A DNA stretch of 64,000 nucleotides from Tupaia tana (taxonomy: Eukaryota; Chordata; Mammalia; Scandentia; Tupaiidae). The stretch covers positions 124,001 through 188,000 of the forward strand of contig JAKSZU010000032.1 in the NCBI GenBank assembly GCA_026018925.1. Direction: 5' to 3'. Numbering within the stretch: the first letter of the stretch is position 1; each line of letters opens with the position of its first letter. The translations under genes and the position numbers were made by a program. Under the pieces are notes generated by a model that worked only from the letters and a program-made list of their open reading frames with translations, did not search any database and had not been told where the DNA came from. This document shows positions 29,045 to 42,953 of the stretch, piece by piece.

Positions 29045-29380
29045 CGAAAACTAACAGTAGCCCTAAACTTACTCCCTCAAACTAAGCTCAAACCTAACCT
29101 AACCTCAAGCCTAACTCAAACCATAGACCTAACCCTAACCCTAGGCGGACACCTTAAGCTCAACCCCAACCCTAACATGGCCCTGACGCTAACTCCAACC
29201 ATAACAGTTACCCGAAAACTAACAGTAGCCCTAAACTAACACCCTCAAACTAAGTTCAAACCTAACCTAACCTGAAGCCTAACTCAAACCACAAACCTAA
29301 CCCAAACCCTAGGCGGACACCTGAAGCTCAACCCCAACCCTAACCTGACCTGACTCTTACTCCAACCGTAACACTGAACC

Positions 29381-32300
29381 GAAAACTAACAGTAACCCTA
29401 AACTTACTCCCTCAAACTAAGTTCACACCTAACCTAACCTGAAGCCTAACTCAAACCATAGACCTAACCCTAACCCTAGGCGGACACCTTAAGCTCAACC
29501 CCAACACTAACATGGCCCTGACGCTAACTCCAACCATAACAGTTACCCGAAAACTAACAGTAGCCCTAAACTAACACCCTCAAACTAAGTTCAAACCTAA
29601 CCTAACCTGAAGCCTAACTCAAACCATAGACCTAACCCTAACCCTAGGCGGACACCTGAAGCTCAACCCAAACCCTAACCTGACCCTGACGCTATCTCCA
29701 ACCGTAACACTGAATCGAAAACTAACAGTAGCCCTAAACTTACTCCCTCAAACTAAGTTCACACCTAACCTAACCTGAAGCCTAACTCAAACCACAGACC
29801 TAACCCTAACCCTAGGCGGACACCTTATGCTTAACCCCACCCTAACCTGACCCTGACGCTTACTCCAACCGTAACAGTTAAACGAAAACTAACAGTAGCC
29901 CTAAACTGACTCCCTCAAACTAAGTTCAAACCTAACCTAACCTGAAGCCTAACTCAAACCATAGACCTAACCCTAACCCTAGACGGACACCTTAAGCTCA
30001 ACCCCAACCCTAACCTGACCCTCACGCTAACTCCAACCGTAACATTGAACCGAAAACTAACAGTAGCCCTAAACTTACTCCCTCAAACTAATTTCAAACC
30101 TAACCTAACCTGAAGCCTAACTCAAACCATAGACCTAACCCTAACCCTAGGCGGACACCTTAAGCTCAACCCCAACCCTAACCTGACCCTGACGCTATCT
30201 CCAACCGTAACACTGAACCAAAACTAAGAGTAGCCCTAAACTTACTCCCATAAACTAAGTTCAAACCTAACCTAACCTGAAGCCTAAATCAAACCATACA
30301 CCTAACCCTAACCCGAGGCGGACACCTTAAGCTCCACACCAACCCTAAACAGGCCCTGACGCTAACTCCAACCATAACAGTTACCCGAAAACTAACAGTA
30401 GCCCTAAACTTACTCCCTCAAACTAAGTTCAAACCTAACCTAACCTGAAGCCTAAATGAAACCATAGACCTAAAACTAACACTAGGCGGACACCTTAAGC
30501 TCAACCCCAGCCTTAGCCTGACCGTCACGCTAACTCCAACCGAAACACTGAACCGAAAACTAACAGTAGCCCTTAACTTACTCCCTCAACCTAAGTTAAA
30601 ACCTAACCTAACCTGAAGCCTAACTCAAACAATAGATCTAACCCTAACCCTAGGCGTACACCTTAAGCTTAACCCCAACCCTAACCTGACCCTGACCCTA
30701 TCTCCAACCGTAACACTGAACCAAAAACTAACAATAGCCCTAAACTTACTCCCTCAAACTAAGTTCAAACCTAAACTAACCTGAAGCCTAACTCAAACAA
30801 TAGACCTAACCCTAACCTTAGGCAGACACATTAAGCTCAACCCCAACCCTAACCTGTACCTGAGGCTAAAACCAACCATAACACTGAACCAAAAACTAAC
30901 AGTAGCAGTAAACTTACTCCCTCAAACTAAGTTCAATCCTAACCTAACCTGAAGTCTAAATGAAACCATAGACCTAACCCTAAACCTAGGCGGACACCTT
31001 ATGCTTAACCACCACCGTAACCTGACCCTGACGCTTAATCCAACCGTAACACTGAACCGAAAACAAACAGTAGCCCTAAACTTACTCCCACAAGCTAAGT
31101 TCAAACCTAACCTAACCTGAAGCCTAACTCAAACCATAGACCTAACCCTAACCCTAGGCGGACACCTGAAGCTCAACCCCAACCCTAAACTGACCCTGAC
31201 TTTTACTCCAACCGTAACACTGAACCGAAAACTAACAGTAGCCCTCAATTTACTCCCTCAAACTAAGTTCAATCCTAACCTAACCTGAAGCCTAAATGAA
31301 ACCATAGACCTAAACCTAACCCTAGGCGGACACCTTAAGCTCAACCCCAACCCTAACCTGACCGTCACGCTAACTCCAACCGAAACACTGAACCGAAAAC
31401 TAACAGTAGCCCTAAACTTACTCCCTCAAACTAAGTTCAAACCTAACCTAACCTGAAGCCTAACTGAAACCATAGACCTAACCCTAACCCTAGGCGGACA
31501 CCTTAAGCTCAACCCCAACCCTAATATGGCCCTGACATTAACTCCAACCATAACAGTTACCCGAAAACTAACAGTAGCCCTAAACTAACACCCTCAAACT
31601 AAGTTCAAACCTAACCTAACCTGAAGCCTAAATCAAACCATACACCTAACCCTAACCCTAGGCGGACACCTGAAGCTCAACCCCAACCCTAACCTGACCC
31701 TGACGCTATCTCCAACCGTAACACTGAATCGAAAACTAACAGTAGCCCTAAACTTACTCCCTCAAACTAAGTTCACACCTAACCTAACCTGAAGCCTAAC
31801 TCAAACCACAGACCTAACCCTAACCCTAGGCGGACACCTTATGCTTAACCCCACCCTAACCTGACCCTGACGCTTACTCCAACCGTAACAGTTAAACGAA
31901 AACTAACAGTAGCCCTAAACTGACTCCCTCAAACTAAGTTCAAACCTAACCTAACCTGAAGCCTAACTCAAACCATAGACCTAACCCTAACCCTAGGCGG
32001 ACACCTGAAGCTCAACCCCAAACCTAACCTGGCACGTACGCTAACTCCAACCATAACACTGAACCGAAAACTAACAATAGCCCTAAACTTACTCCCTCAA
32101 ACTAAGTTCAAACCTAAACTAACCTGAAGCCTAACTCAAACAATAGACCTAACCCTAACCTTAGGTGGACACCTTAAGCTCAACCCCAACCCTAACCTGT
32201 ACCTGAGGCTAAAACCAACCATAACACTGAACCGAAAACTAACAGTAGCAGTAAACTTACTCCCTCAAACTAAGTTCAATCCTAACCTAACCTGAAGCCT

Positions 32301-33576
32301 AAATGAAACCTTAGACCTAACCCTAACCCTAGGTGGACACCTTATGCTTAACCACCACCGTAACCTGACCCTGACGCTTACTCCAACCATAACACTGAAC
32401 CGAAAACAAACAGTAGCCCTAAACTTACTCCCTCAAGCTAAGTTCAAACCTAACCTAACCTGAAGCCTAACTCAAACCATAGACCTTACCCTAACCCTAG
32501 GCGGACACATGAAGCTCAACCCCAACCCTAACCTGACCCTGACTCTTACTTCAACCGTAACACTGAACCGAAAACTAACAGTAGCCCTAAATTTACTCCC
32601 TCAAACTAAGTTCACACCTAACCTAACCTGAAGCCTAACTCAAACCATAGACCTAACACTAACCCTAGGCGGACACCTTAAGCTTAACCCCAACCCTAAC
32701 CTGACCCTCAAGGTAACTCCAACCGTACCACTGAACCGAAAACTAACAGTAACCCTAAACTTACTCCCTCAAACTAAGTTCAAACCTAACCTAAACTGAA
32801 GCCTAACTCAAACCATAGACCTAACCCTAACCCTAGGCGGACAACTGAAGCTAAACCCCAACCCTAACATGACCCTGACGCTATCTCCAACCGTAACACT
32901 GAACCGAAAAGTAACAGTAGCCCTAAACTTACTCCCTCAAACTAAGTTCAAACATAACATAACCTGAAGCCTAAATCAAACCATACACCTAACCCTAACC
33001 CTAGGCGGACACCTGAAGCTCAACCCCAACCCTAACCAAACCCTCACGCTAAATCCAACCGTAACACTGAACCGAAAACTAACAGTAGCCCTAAACTTAC
33101 TCCCTCAAACTAAGTTCAAACCTAACCTAACCTGAAGCCTAACTCAAACCATAGACCTAACCCTAACCCTAGGCGGACACCTGAAGCTCAACCCCAACCC
33201 TAACCTGACCCTGACGCTATCTCCAACCGTAACACTGAACCGAAAACTAACAGTAGCCCTAAACTTACTCCCTCAAACTAAGCTCAAACCTAACCTAACC
33301 TCAAGCCTAACTCAAACCATAGACCTAACCCTAACCCTAGGCGGACACCTTAAGCTCAACCCCAACCCTAACATGGCCCTGACGCTAACTCCAACCATAA
33401 CAGTTACCCGAAAACTAACAGTAGCCCTAAACTAACACCCTCAAACTAAGTTCAAACCTAACCTAACCTGAAGCCTAACTCAAACCACAAACCTAACCCA
33501 AACCCTAGGCGGACACCTGAAGCTCAACCCCAACCCTAACCTGACCTGACTCTTACTCCAACCGTAACACTGAACC
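29381..33576. repeat. 25-monomer HOR, unit 2 (4,196 bp)
   Basis: This is a near-identical copy of 25,185-29,380. In the lines I compared directly, the only difference noticed was CTTACTCC versus CTTAATCC near 31,035. The copy ends near 33,582, where GAAAACTAAC is replaced by GAAAACAAAC. This is among the freshest duplications in the window. A real recent amplification and a local assembly duplication would look the same from sequence alone. Confidence 0.92.
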
Positions 33577-36499
33577 GAAAACAAACAGTAGCCCTAAACT
33601 TACACCCTCAAGCTAAGTTCAAACCTAACCTCACCTGAAGCCTAACTCAAACCACAGACCTAACCCTAACCCTAGGCGGACACCTTAAGCTCAACCCCAA
33701 CCCTAACCTGACCCTGACGCTAACTCCAACCATAACACTGAACCGACAACTAACAGTAGCCCTAAACTTACTCCCTCAAGCTAAGTTCAAACCTAACCTA
33801 AACTGAAGCCTAACTCAAACCATAGACCTAACCCTAACCCTAGGCGGACACCTGAAGCTCCACCCCAACCCTAACCTGACCCTGACGCTATCTCCAACCG
33901 TAACACTGAATCGAAAACTAACAGTAGCCCTAAACTTACTCCCTCAGACTAAGTTCACACCTAACCTAACCTGAAGCCTAACTCAAACCACAGACCTAAC
34001 CATAACCCTAGGCGGACACGTTATGCTTAACCCCACCCTAACCTGACCCTGACGCTTACTCCAACCGTAACAGTTAAACGAAAACTTACAGTAGCCCTAA
34101 ACTGACTCCCTCAAACTAAGTTCAAACCTAACCTAACCTGAAGCCTAACTCAAACCATAGACCTAACCCTAACCCTAGGCGGAAACCTGAAGCTCAACCC
34201 CAAACCTAACCTGGCACGTACGCTAACTCCAAACATAACACTGAACAAAAAACTAACAGTCGCCCTAAACTTACTCCCTCAAGCTAAGTTCTAACCTAAC
34301 CTTACCTGAAGCGATAATCAAACCATACACCTAACCATAACCCGAGGCGGACACCTTAAGCTCCACCCCAACCCTAAACAGGCCCTGACGCTAACTCCAA
34401 CCATAACAGTTACCCGAAAACAAACAGTAGCCCTAAACTGACTCCCTCAAACTAAGTTCAAACCTAACCTAACTTGAAGCCTAAATCAAATCATAGACCT
34501 AACCCTAACCCTAGGCGTACACCTTATCCTTAAACCCCACCATAACCTGACCCTGACACTAACTCCAACCGTAACACTGAACCGAAAACTAACAGTAGCC
34601 CTAAACTTACTCCCTCAAACTAACTTCAAACCTAACCTAACCTGAAGCCTAACTGAAACCATAGACCTAACCCTAACCCTAGGCGGACACCTTAAGCTCA
34701 ACCCCAACCCTAAAATGTCCCTGATGCTAACTCCAACCATAACAGTTACCCGAAAACTAACAGTAGACCTAAACTTACTCCCTCAAACTAAGTTCAAACC
34801 TAACCTATCCTGAAGCCTAACTGAAACCATAGACCTAACCCTAGCCCTAGGCGGACACCTTAAGCTCAACCCCAACCCTAAAATGTCCCTGATGCTAACT
34901 CCAACCATAACAGTTACCCGAAAACTAACAGTAGACCTAAACTTACTCCCTCAAACTAAGTTCAAACCTAACCTAACCTGAAACCTAACTGAAACCATAG
35001 ACCTAACCCTAACCCTAGGCGGACACCTGAAGCTCAACCCCAACCCTAACCTGACCCTGACGCTATCTCCAACCGTAACACTGAATCGAAAACTAACAGT
35101 AGCCCTAAACTTACTCCCTCAAACTAAGTTCACACCTAACCTAACCTGAAGCCTAACTCAAACCACAGACCTAACCCTAACCCTAGGCAGACACCTTATG
35201 CTTAACCCCACCCTAACCTGACCCTGACGCTTACTCCAACCGTAACAGTTAAACGAAAACTAACAGTAGCCCTACACTGACTCCCTCAAACTAAGTTCAA
35301 ACCTAACCTAACCTGAAGCCTAACTCAAACCATAGACCTAAACCTAACCCTAGGCGGACACCTGAAGCTCAACCCCAAACCTAACCTGGCACGTACGCTA
35401 ACTCCAACCATAGCACTGAACCGAAAACTAACAGTCGCCCTAAACTTACTCCCTCAAGCTAAGTTCTAACCTAACCTTACCTGAAGCGATAATCAAACCA
35501 TACACATAACACTAACCCTAGACGGACACCTTAAGCTCAACCCCAACCCTAACCTGACCCTCACGCTAACTCCAACCGTAACACTGAACCGAAAACTAAC
35601 AGTAGCCCTAAACTTACTCCCTCAAACTAATTTCAAACCTAACCTAACCTGAAGCCTAACTCAAACCATAGACCTAAGCCTAACCCTAGGCGGACACCTG
35701 AAGCTCAACCCCAACCCTAACCTGACCCTGACGCTATCTCCAACCGTAACACTGAACCAAAACTAAGAGTAGCCCTAAACTTACTCCCTCAAACTAAGTT
35801 CAAACCTAACCTAACCTGAAGCCTAAATCAAACCATACACCTAACCCTAACCCGAGGCGGACACCTTAAGCTCCACCCCAACCCTAAACTGGCCCTGACG
35901 CTAACTCCAACCATAACAGTTACCCGAAAAATTACAGTAGCCCTAAACTTACTCCCTCAAACTAAGTTCAAACCTAACCTAACCTGAAGCCTAAATCAAA
36001 CCATACACCTAACCCTAACCCTAGGCGGACAACTTAAGCTCAACCCCTACCCTAACCTGATCCTCACGCTAACTCCAACCGAAAAACTGAACTGAAAACT
36101 AACAGTAGCCCTAAACTTACTCCCTCAAACTAAGTTCAAATCTAACCTAACCTGAAGCCTAACTCAAACCACAAACCTAACACTAACCCTAGGCGGACAC
36201 CTGAAGCTCAACCCCAACCCTAACCTGACCCTGACTCTTACTCCAACCTTAACACTGAACCGAAAACTAACAGTAGCCCTAAACTTACTCCCTCAAGCTA
36301 AGTTCAAACCTAACCTCACCTGAAGCCTAACTCAAACCACAGACCTAACCCTAACCCTAGGCGGACACCTTAAGCTCAACCCCAATCCTAACCTGACCCT
36401 GACGCTAACTCCAACCATAACACTGAACCAACAACTAACAGTAGCCCTAAACTTACTCACTCAAACTAAGTTCAAACCTAACCTATCCTGAAGCCTAAC
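33577..36499. repeat. Mosaic region between the 25-mer and the 19-mer family
   Basis: It contains ordinary 168-bp monomers in an order not repeated locally. It includes the CGTACG/GCGATAATC marker dimer twice (34,214/34,311 and 35,389/35,486; offset 1,175, which is 7 monomers minus 1), the ACTGGCCCTG plus GGACAACTTAAG pair also found near 950, 9,870 and 62,585, and a local single-monomer duplication at 34,650-34,985. No genes were seen. Confidence 0.7.
34650..34985. repeat. Single-monomer tandem duplication
   Basis: Two adjacent monomers share the rare string AAAATGTCCCTGATGC followed by ACAGTTACCCG and CAGTAGACC, at about 34,713 and 34,881. They are far closer to each other than neighbouring monomers usually are. 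The related copy at about 22,797 is single. This looks like a one-unit exchange or slippage. Confidence 0.75.
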
Positions 36500-39400
36500 T
36501 CAAACCATAGACCTAACCCTAACCCTAGGCGGACACATGAAGCTCAACCCCAACCCTAACCTGACACTGACTTTTACTCCAACCGTAACACTGAACCGAA
36601 AACTAACAGTAGCCCTAAATTTACTCCCTCAAACTAAGTTCAATCCTAACCTAACCTGAAGCCTAAATGAAACCATAGACCTAAACCTAACCCTAGGCGG
36701 ACAACTTAAGCTCAACCCCAACCCTAACCTGACCCTCACGCTAACTCCAACTGTAACACTGAACCGAAAACTAACAGTAGCCCTAAACTTACTCCCTCAA
36801 ACTAAGTTCAAACCTAACCTAACCTGAAGCCTAACTCAAACAATAGACCTAACCCTAACCCTAGGCGTACACCTTAAGCTTAACCCCAACCCTAACCTGA
36901 CCCTGAGGCTAAATCCAACCGTAACACTGAAACGAAAACTAAGAGTAGCCCTAAACTTACTCCCTCAAACTGAGTTCAATCCTAACCTGACCTGATGCCT
37001 AAATGAAACCATAGACCTAACCCTAACCCTAGGCGGACACCTTATGCTTAACCCCCACCCTAACATGACCCTGACGCATACTCCAACCGTAACAGTTAAA
37101 CGAAAACTAACAGTAGCCCTAAACTTACTCCCTCAAACTAAGTTCAAACCTAACCTAACCTGAAGCCTAAATCAAACCATACACCTAACCCTAACCCTAG
37201 GCGGACACCTTATGCTTAACCCCCACCATTACCTGACCCTGACGCTAACTCCAACCTTAACAGTTAACCGAAAACTAACAGTAGCCCTAAACTGACTCCC
37301 TCAAACTAAGTTCAAACCTAACCTAACCTGAAGCCTAAATCAAATCACAGACCTAACACTAACCCTAGGCGGACACCTTATGCTTAACCCCCACCATAAC
37401 CTGACCCTGACGCTAACTCCAACCATAACACTGAACCGAAAACTAACAGTAGCCCTAAACTTACTCCCTCAAACTAAGTTCAATCCTAACCTAACCTGAA
37501 GCCTAAATGAAACCATAGACCTAACCCTAACCCTAGGCGGAAACCTTATGCTTAACCCCCACCGAAACCTGAACCTGACGCTTACTCCAACCGTAACACT
37601 GAACAGAAAACAAACAGTAGCCCTTAACTTACTCCCTCAAGCTAAGTTCAAACCTAACCTAACCTGAAGCCTAACTCAAACCATAAACCTAACCCTAACC
37701 CTAGGCGGACACCTTAAGCTCAACCCCAACCTTAACCTGACCGTCACGCTAACTCCAACCGAAACACTGAACCGAAATCTAACAGTAGCCCTAAACTTAC
37801 TCCCTCAAACTAAGTTAAAACCTAACCTAACCTGAAGCCTAACTCAAACAATAGATCTAACCCTAACCCTAGGCGTACACCTTAAGCTTAACCCCAACCC
37901 TAACCTGACCCTGACGCTATCTCCAACCGTAACACTGAACCGAAAACTAACAATAGCCCTAAACTTACTCCCTCAAACTAAGTTCAAACATAAACTAACC
38001 TGAAGCCTAACTCAAACAATAGACCTAACCCTAACCTTAGGTGGACACCTTAAGCTCAACCCCAACCCTAACCTGTACCTGAGGCTAAAACCAACCATAA
38101 CACTGAACCAAAAACTAACAGTAGCATTAAACTTACTCCCTCAAACTAAGTTCAATCCTAACCTAACCTGAAGCCTAAATGAAACCATAGACCTAACCCT
38201 AACCCTAGGCGGACACCTTATGCTTAACCACCACCGTAACCTGACCCTGACGCTTACTCCAACCTTAACACTGAACCGAAAACAAACAGTAGCCCTAAAC
38301 ATACTCCCACAAGCTAAGTTCAAACCTAACCTAACCTGAAGCCTAACTCAAACCATAGACCTAACCCTAACCCTAGGCGGACACCTGAAGCTCAACCCCA
38401 ACCCTAAACTGACCCTGACTTTTACTCCAACCGTAACACTGAACCGAAAACTAACAGTAGCCCTAAATTTACTCCCTCAAACTAAGTTCAATCGTAACCT
38501 AACCTGAAGCCTAAATGAAACCATAGACCTAAACCTAACCCTAGGCGGACACCTTAAGCTCAACCCCAACCCTAACCTGACCGTCACGCTAACTCCAACC
38601 GAAACACTGAACCGAAAACTAACAGTAGCCCTAAACTTACTCCCTCAAGCTAAGTTCAAATGTAACCTAACCTGAAGCCTAACTCAAACCACAAACCTAA
38701 CACTAACCCTAGGCGGACACCTTAAGCTCAACCCCAATCCTAACCTGACCCTGACGCTAACTCCAACCATAACACTGAACCGACAACTAACAGTAGCCCT
38801 AAACTTACTCCCTCAAACTAAGTTCAAACCTAACCTAACCTGAAGCCTAACTCAAACAATAGACCTAACCCTAACCCTAGGCGGACACCTGAATATCCAC
38901 CCCAAACCTAACCTGACCCTGACGCTATCTCCAACCGTAACACTGAAACGAAAACTAACAATAGCCCTAAACTTACTCCCTCAAACTAAGTTCAAACCTA
39001 AACTAAACTGAAGCCTAACTCATACAATAGACCTAACCCTAACCTTAGGCGGACACCTTAAGCTCAACCCCAACCCTAACCTGTACCTGAGGCTAAAACC
39101 AACCATAACACTGAACCGAAAACTAACAGTAGCAGTAAACTTACTCCCTCAAACTAAGTTCAATCCTAACCTAACCTGAAGCCTAAATGAAACCATAGAC
39201 CTAACCCTAACCCTAGGCGGACACCTTATGCTTAACCACCACCGTAACCTGACCCTGACGCTTACTCCAACCGTAACACTGAACCGAAAACAAAGAGTAG
39301 CCCGAAACTTACTCCCTCAAGCTAAGTTCAATCCTAACCTAACCTGAAGCCTAACTCAAACCATAGACCTAAACCTAACCCTAGGCGGACACATGAAGCT

Positions 39401-39762
39401 CAACCCCAACCCTAACCTGACCCTGACTTTTACTCCAACCCTAACACTGAACCGAAAACTAACAGTAGCCCTAAATTTACTCCCTCAAACTAAGTTCAAT
39501 CCTAACCTAACCTGAAGCCTAAATGAAACCATAGACCTAAACCTAACCCTAGGCGGACAACTTAAGCTCAACCCCAACCCTAACCTGACCCTCACGCTAA
39601 CTCCAACTGTAACACTGAACCGAAAACTAACAGTAGCCCTAAACTTACTCCCTCAAACTAAGTTCAAACCTAACCTAACCTGAAGCCTAACTCAAACAAT
39701 AGACCTAACCCTAACCCTAGGCGGACACCTTAAGCTTAACCCCAACCCTAACCTGACCCTGA
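36500..39762. repeat. 19-mer family, short 17-monomer unit
   Basis: The unit is measured between GGCTAAATCC marks at 36,907 and 39,763 (2,856 bp, exactly 17 x 168). The same offset links GGACACATGA at 36,531 and 39,387, and GGACAACTTAAG at 36,699 and 39,555, so similarity starts near 36,500. Compared with the next unit it lacks a CTCTTACTCC / AATTTACTCC monomer near 37,700 and a monomer with CTAAACTAACTCC near 38,950. Each loss is a whole monomer. Confidence 0.8.
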
Positions 39763-42700
39763 GGCTAAATCCAACCGTAACACTGAACCGAAAACTAAGA
39801 GTAGCCCTAAACTTACTCCATCAAACTGAGTTCAATCCTAACCTAACCTGAAGCCTAAATGAAACCATAGACCTAACCCTAACCCTAGGCGGACACCTTA
39901 TGCTTAACCCCCACCCTAACCTTCCCTGACGCATACTCCAACCGTAACAGTTAAACGAAAACTAACAGAAGCCCTAAACTTACTCCCTCAAACTAAGTTC
40001 AAACCTAACCTAACCTGAAGCCTAAATCAAACCATACACCTAACCCTAACCCTAGGCGGACACCTTATGCTTAACCCCCACCATAACCTGACCCTGACGC
40101 TAACTCCAACCTTAACAGTTAACCGAAAACTAACAGTAGCCCTAAACTTACTCCCTCAAACTAAGTTCAAACCTAACCTAACCTGAAGCCTAAATCAAAT
40201 CACAGACCTAACCCTAACCCTAGGCGGACACCTTATGCTTAACCCCCACCATAACCTGACCCTGACGCTAACTCCAACCATAACACTGAACCAAAAACTA
40301 ACAGTAGCCCGAAACTTACTCCCTCAAACTAACTTCAAACCTAACCTAACCTGAAGCCTAACTCAAACCATAGACCTAACCCTAACCCTAGGCGGACACC
40401 TGAAGCTAAACCCCAACCCTAACCTGACCCTGACGCTATCTCCAACCGTAACACTGAACCAAAAACTAACAGTAGCCCTAAACTTACTCCCTCAAACTAA
40501 GTTCAATCCTAACCTAACCTGAAGCCTAAATGAAACCATAGACCTAACCCTAACCCTAGGCGGAAACCTTATGCTTAACCCCCACCGAAACCTGACCCTG
40601 ACGCTTACTCCAACCGTAACACTGAACAGAAAACAAACAGTAGCCCTTAACTTACTCCCTCAAGCTAAGTTCAAACCTAACCTAACCTGAAGCCTAACTC
40701 AAACCATAGACCTAACCCTAACCCTAGGCGGACACCTGAAGCTCCACCCCAACCCTAACCTGACCCTGACTCTTACTCCAACCGTAACACTGAACCGAAA
40801 ACTAACAGTAGCCCTAAATTTACTCCCTCAAACTAAGTTCAATCCTAACCTAACCTGAAGCCTAAATGAAACCATAGACCTAAACCTAACCCTAGGCGGA
40901 CACCTTAAGCTCAACCCCAACCTTAACCTGACCGTCACGCTAACTCCAACCGAAACACTGAACCGAAAACTAACAGTAGCCCTAAACTTACTCCCTCAAA
41001 CTAAGTTCAAACCTAACCTAACCTGAAGCCTAACTCAAACAATAGATCTAAACCTAACCCTAGGTGTACACCTTAAGCTTAACCCCAACCCTAACCTGAC
41101 CCTGACGCTATCTCCAACCGTAACACTGAACCGAAAACTAAAAATAGCCCTAAACTTACTCCCTCAAACTAAGTTCAAACCTAAACTAACCTGAAGCCTA
41201 ACTCAAACAATAGACCTAACCCTAACCTTAGGCGGACACCTTAAGCTCAACCCCAACCCTAACCTGTACCTGAGGCTAAAACCAACCATAACACTGAACA
41301 AAAAACCAACAGTAGCAGTAAACTTACTCCCTCAAACTAAGTTCAATCCTAACCTAACCTGAAGCCTAAATGAAACCATAGACCTAACCCTAACCCTAGG
41401 CCGACACCTTATGCTTAACCACCACCGTAACCTGACCCTGGCGCTTACTCCAACCATAACACTGAACCGAAAACTAACAGTAGCCCTAAACATACTCCCA
41501 CAAGCTAAGTTCAAATCTAACCTAACCTGAAGCCTAACTCAAACCATAGACCTAACCCTAACCCTAGGCGGACACCTGAGGCTCAACCCCAACCCTAAAC
41601 TGACCCTGACTTTTACTCCAACCGTAACACTGAACCGAAAACTAACAGTAGCCCTAAATTTACTCCCTCAAACTAAGTTCAATCCTAACCTAACCTGAAG
41701 CCTAAATGAAACCATAGACCTAAACCTAACCCTAGGCGGACACCTTAAGCTCAACCCCAACCCTAACCTGACCGTCACGCTAACTCCAACCGAAACACTG
41801 AACCGAAAACTAACAGTAGCCCTAAACTTACTCCCTCAAGCTAAGTTCAAATCTAACCTAACCTGAAGCCTAACTCAAACCACAAACCTAACACTAACCC
41901 TAGGCGGACACCTTAAGCTCAACCCCAATCCTAACCTGACCCTGACGCTAACTCCAACCATAACACTGAACCGACAACTAACAGTAGCCCTAAACTTACT
42001 CCCTCAAACTAAGTTCAAACCTAACCTAACCTGAAGCCTAACTCAAACCATAGACCTAACCCTAACCCTAGGCGGACACCTGAATATCCACCCCAAACCT
42101 AACCTGACCCTGACGCTATCTCCAACCGTAACACTGAAACGAAAACTAACAGTAGCCCTAAACTAACTCCCTCAAACTAAGTTCAAACATAACGTAACCT
42201 GAATCCTAAATCAAACCATACACCTAACCCTAACCCTAGGAGGACACCTGAAGCTCAACCCCAACCCTAACCTGACCCTGACGCTATCTCCAACCGTAAC
42301 ACTGAACCGAAAACTAACAATAGCCCTAAACTTACTCCCTCAAACTAAGTTCAAACCTAAACTAACCTGAAGCCTAACTCATACAATAGACCTAACCCTA
42401 ACCTTAGGCGGACACCTTAAGCTCAACCCCAACCCTAACCTGTACCGGAAGCTAAAACCAACCATAACACTGAACCGAAAACTAACAGTAGCAGTAAACT
42501 TACTCCCTCAAACTAAGTTCAATCCTAACCTAACCTGAAGCCTAAATGAAACCATAGACCTAACCCTAACCCTAGGCGGACACCTTATGCTTAACCACCA
42601 CCGTAACCTGACCCTGACGCTTACTCCAACCGTAACACTGAACCGAAAACAAACAGTAGCCCTAAACTTACTCCCTCAAGCTAAGTTCAAACCTAACCTA

Positions 42701-42953
42701 ACCTGAAGCCTAACTCAAACCATAGACCTAACCCTAACCCTAGGCGGACACATGAAGCTCAACCCCAACCCTAACCTGACCCTGACTTTTACTCCAACCC
42801 TAACACTGAACCGAAAACTAACAGTAGCCCTAAACTTACTCCCTCAAACTAAGTTCAAACCTAACCTAACCTGAAGCCTAACTCAAACAATAGACCTAAC
42901 CCTAACCCTAGGCGGACACCTTAAGCTTAACCCCAACCCTAACCTGACCCTGA
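39763..42953. repeat. 19-mer family, 19-monomer unit (3,191 bp)
   Basis: It runs from GGCTAAATCC at 39,763 to the same mark at 42,954. The GGAAACCTTATG monomer at 40,562 returns as GGAAACCATATG at 43,754 (3,192 bp). It lacks the AATTTACTCC / GGACAACTTAAG monomer that the previous unit carries at 39,475-39,640, so loss and gain are reciprocal between neighbours. A 1-base deletion (AACCTTCCCTG) marks its first part near 39,918. Confidence 0.83.

Larger units (their letters stand above)
25185..29380. repeat. 25-monomer HOR, unit 1 (4,196 bp)
   Basis: It is followed in tandem by a nearly identical unit at an offset of 4,196 (25 x 168 minus 4). Anchors are AACCCCAACA at 25,301 and 29,497, GGCAGACACATT at 26,625 and 30,821, and CGTACG-type monomers at 27,836 and 32,032. 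The left edge is the GAAAACTAACAGTAACC monomer. The right edge is the 1-base-deleted AACCTGACCTGAC monomer just before 29,381. The same deletion is present in both units, so it preceded the duplication. Confidence 0.92.
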
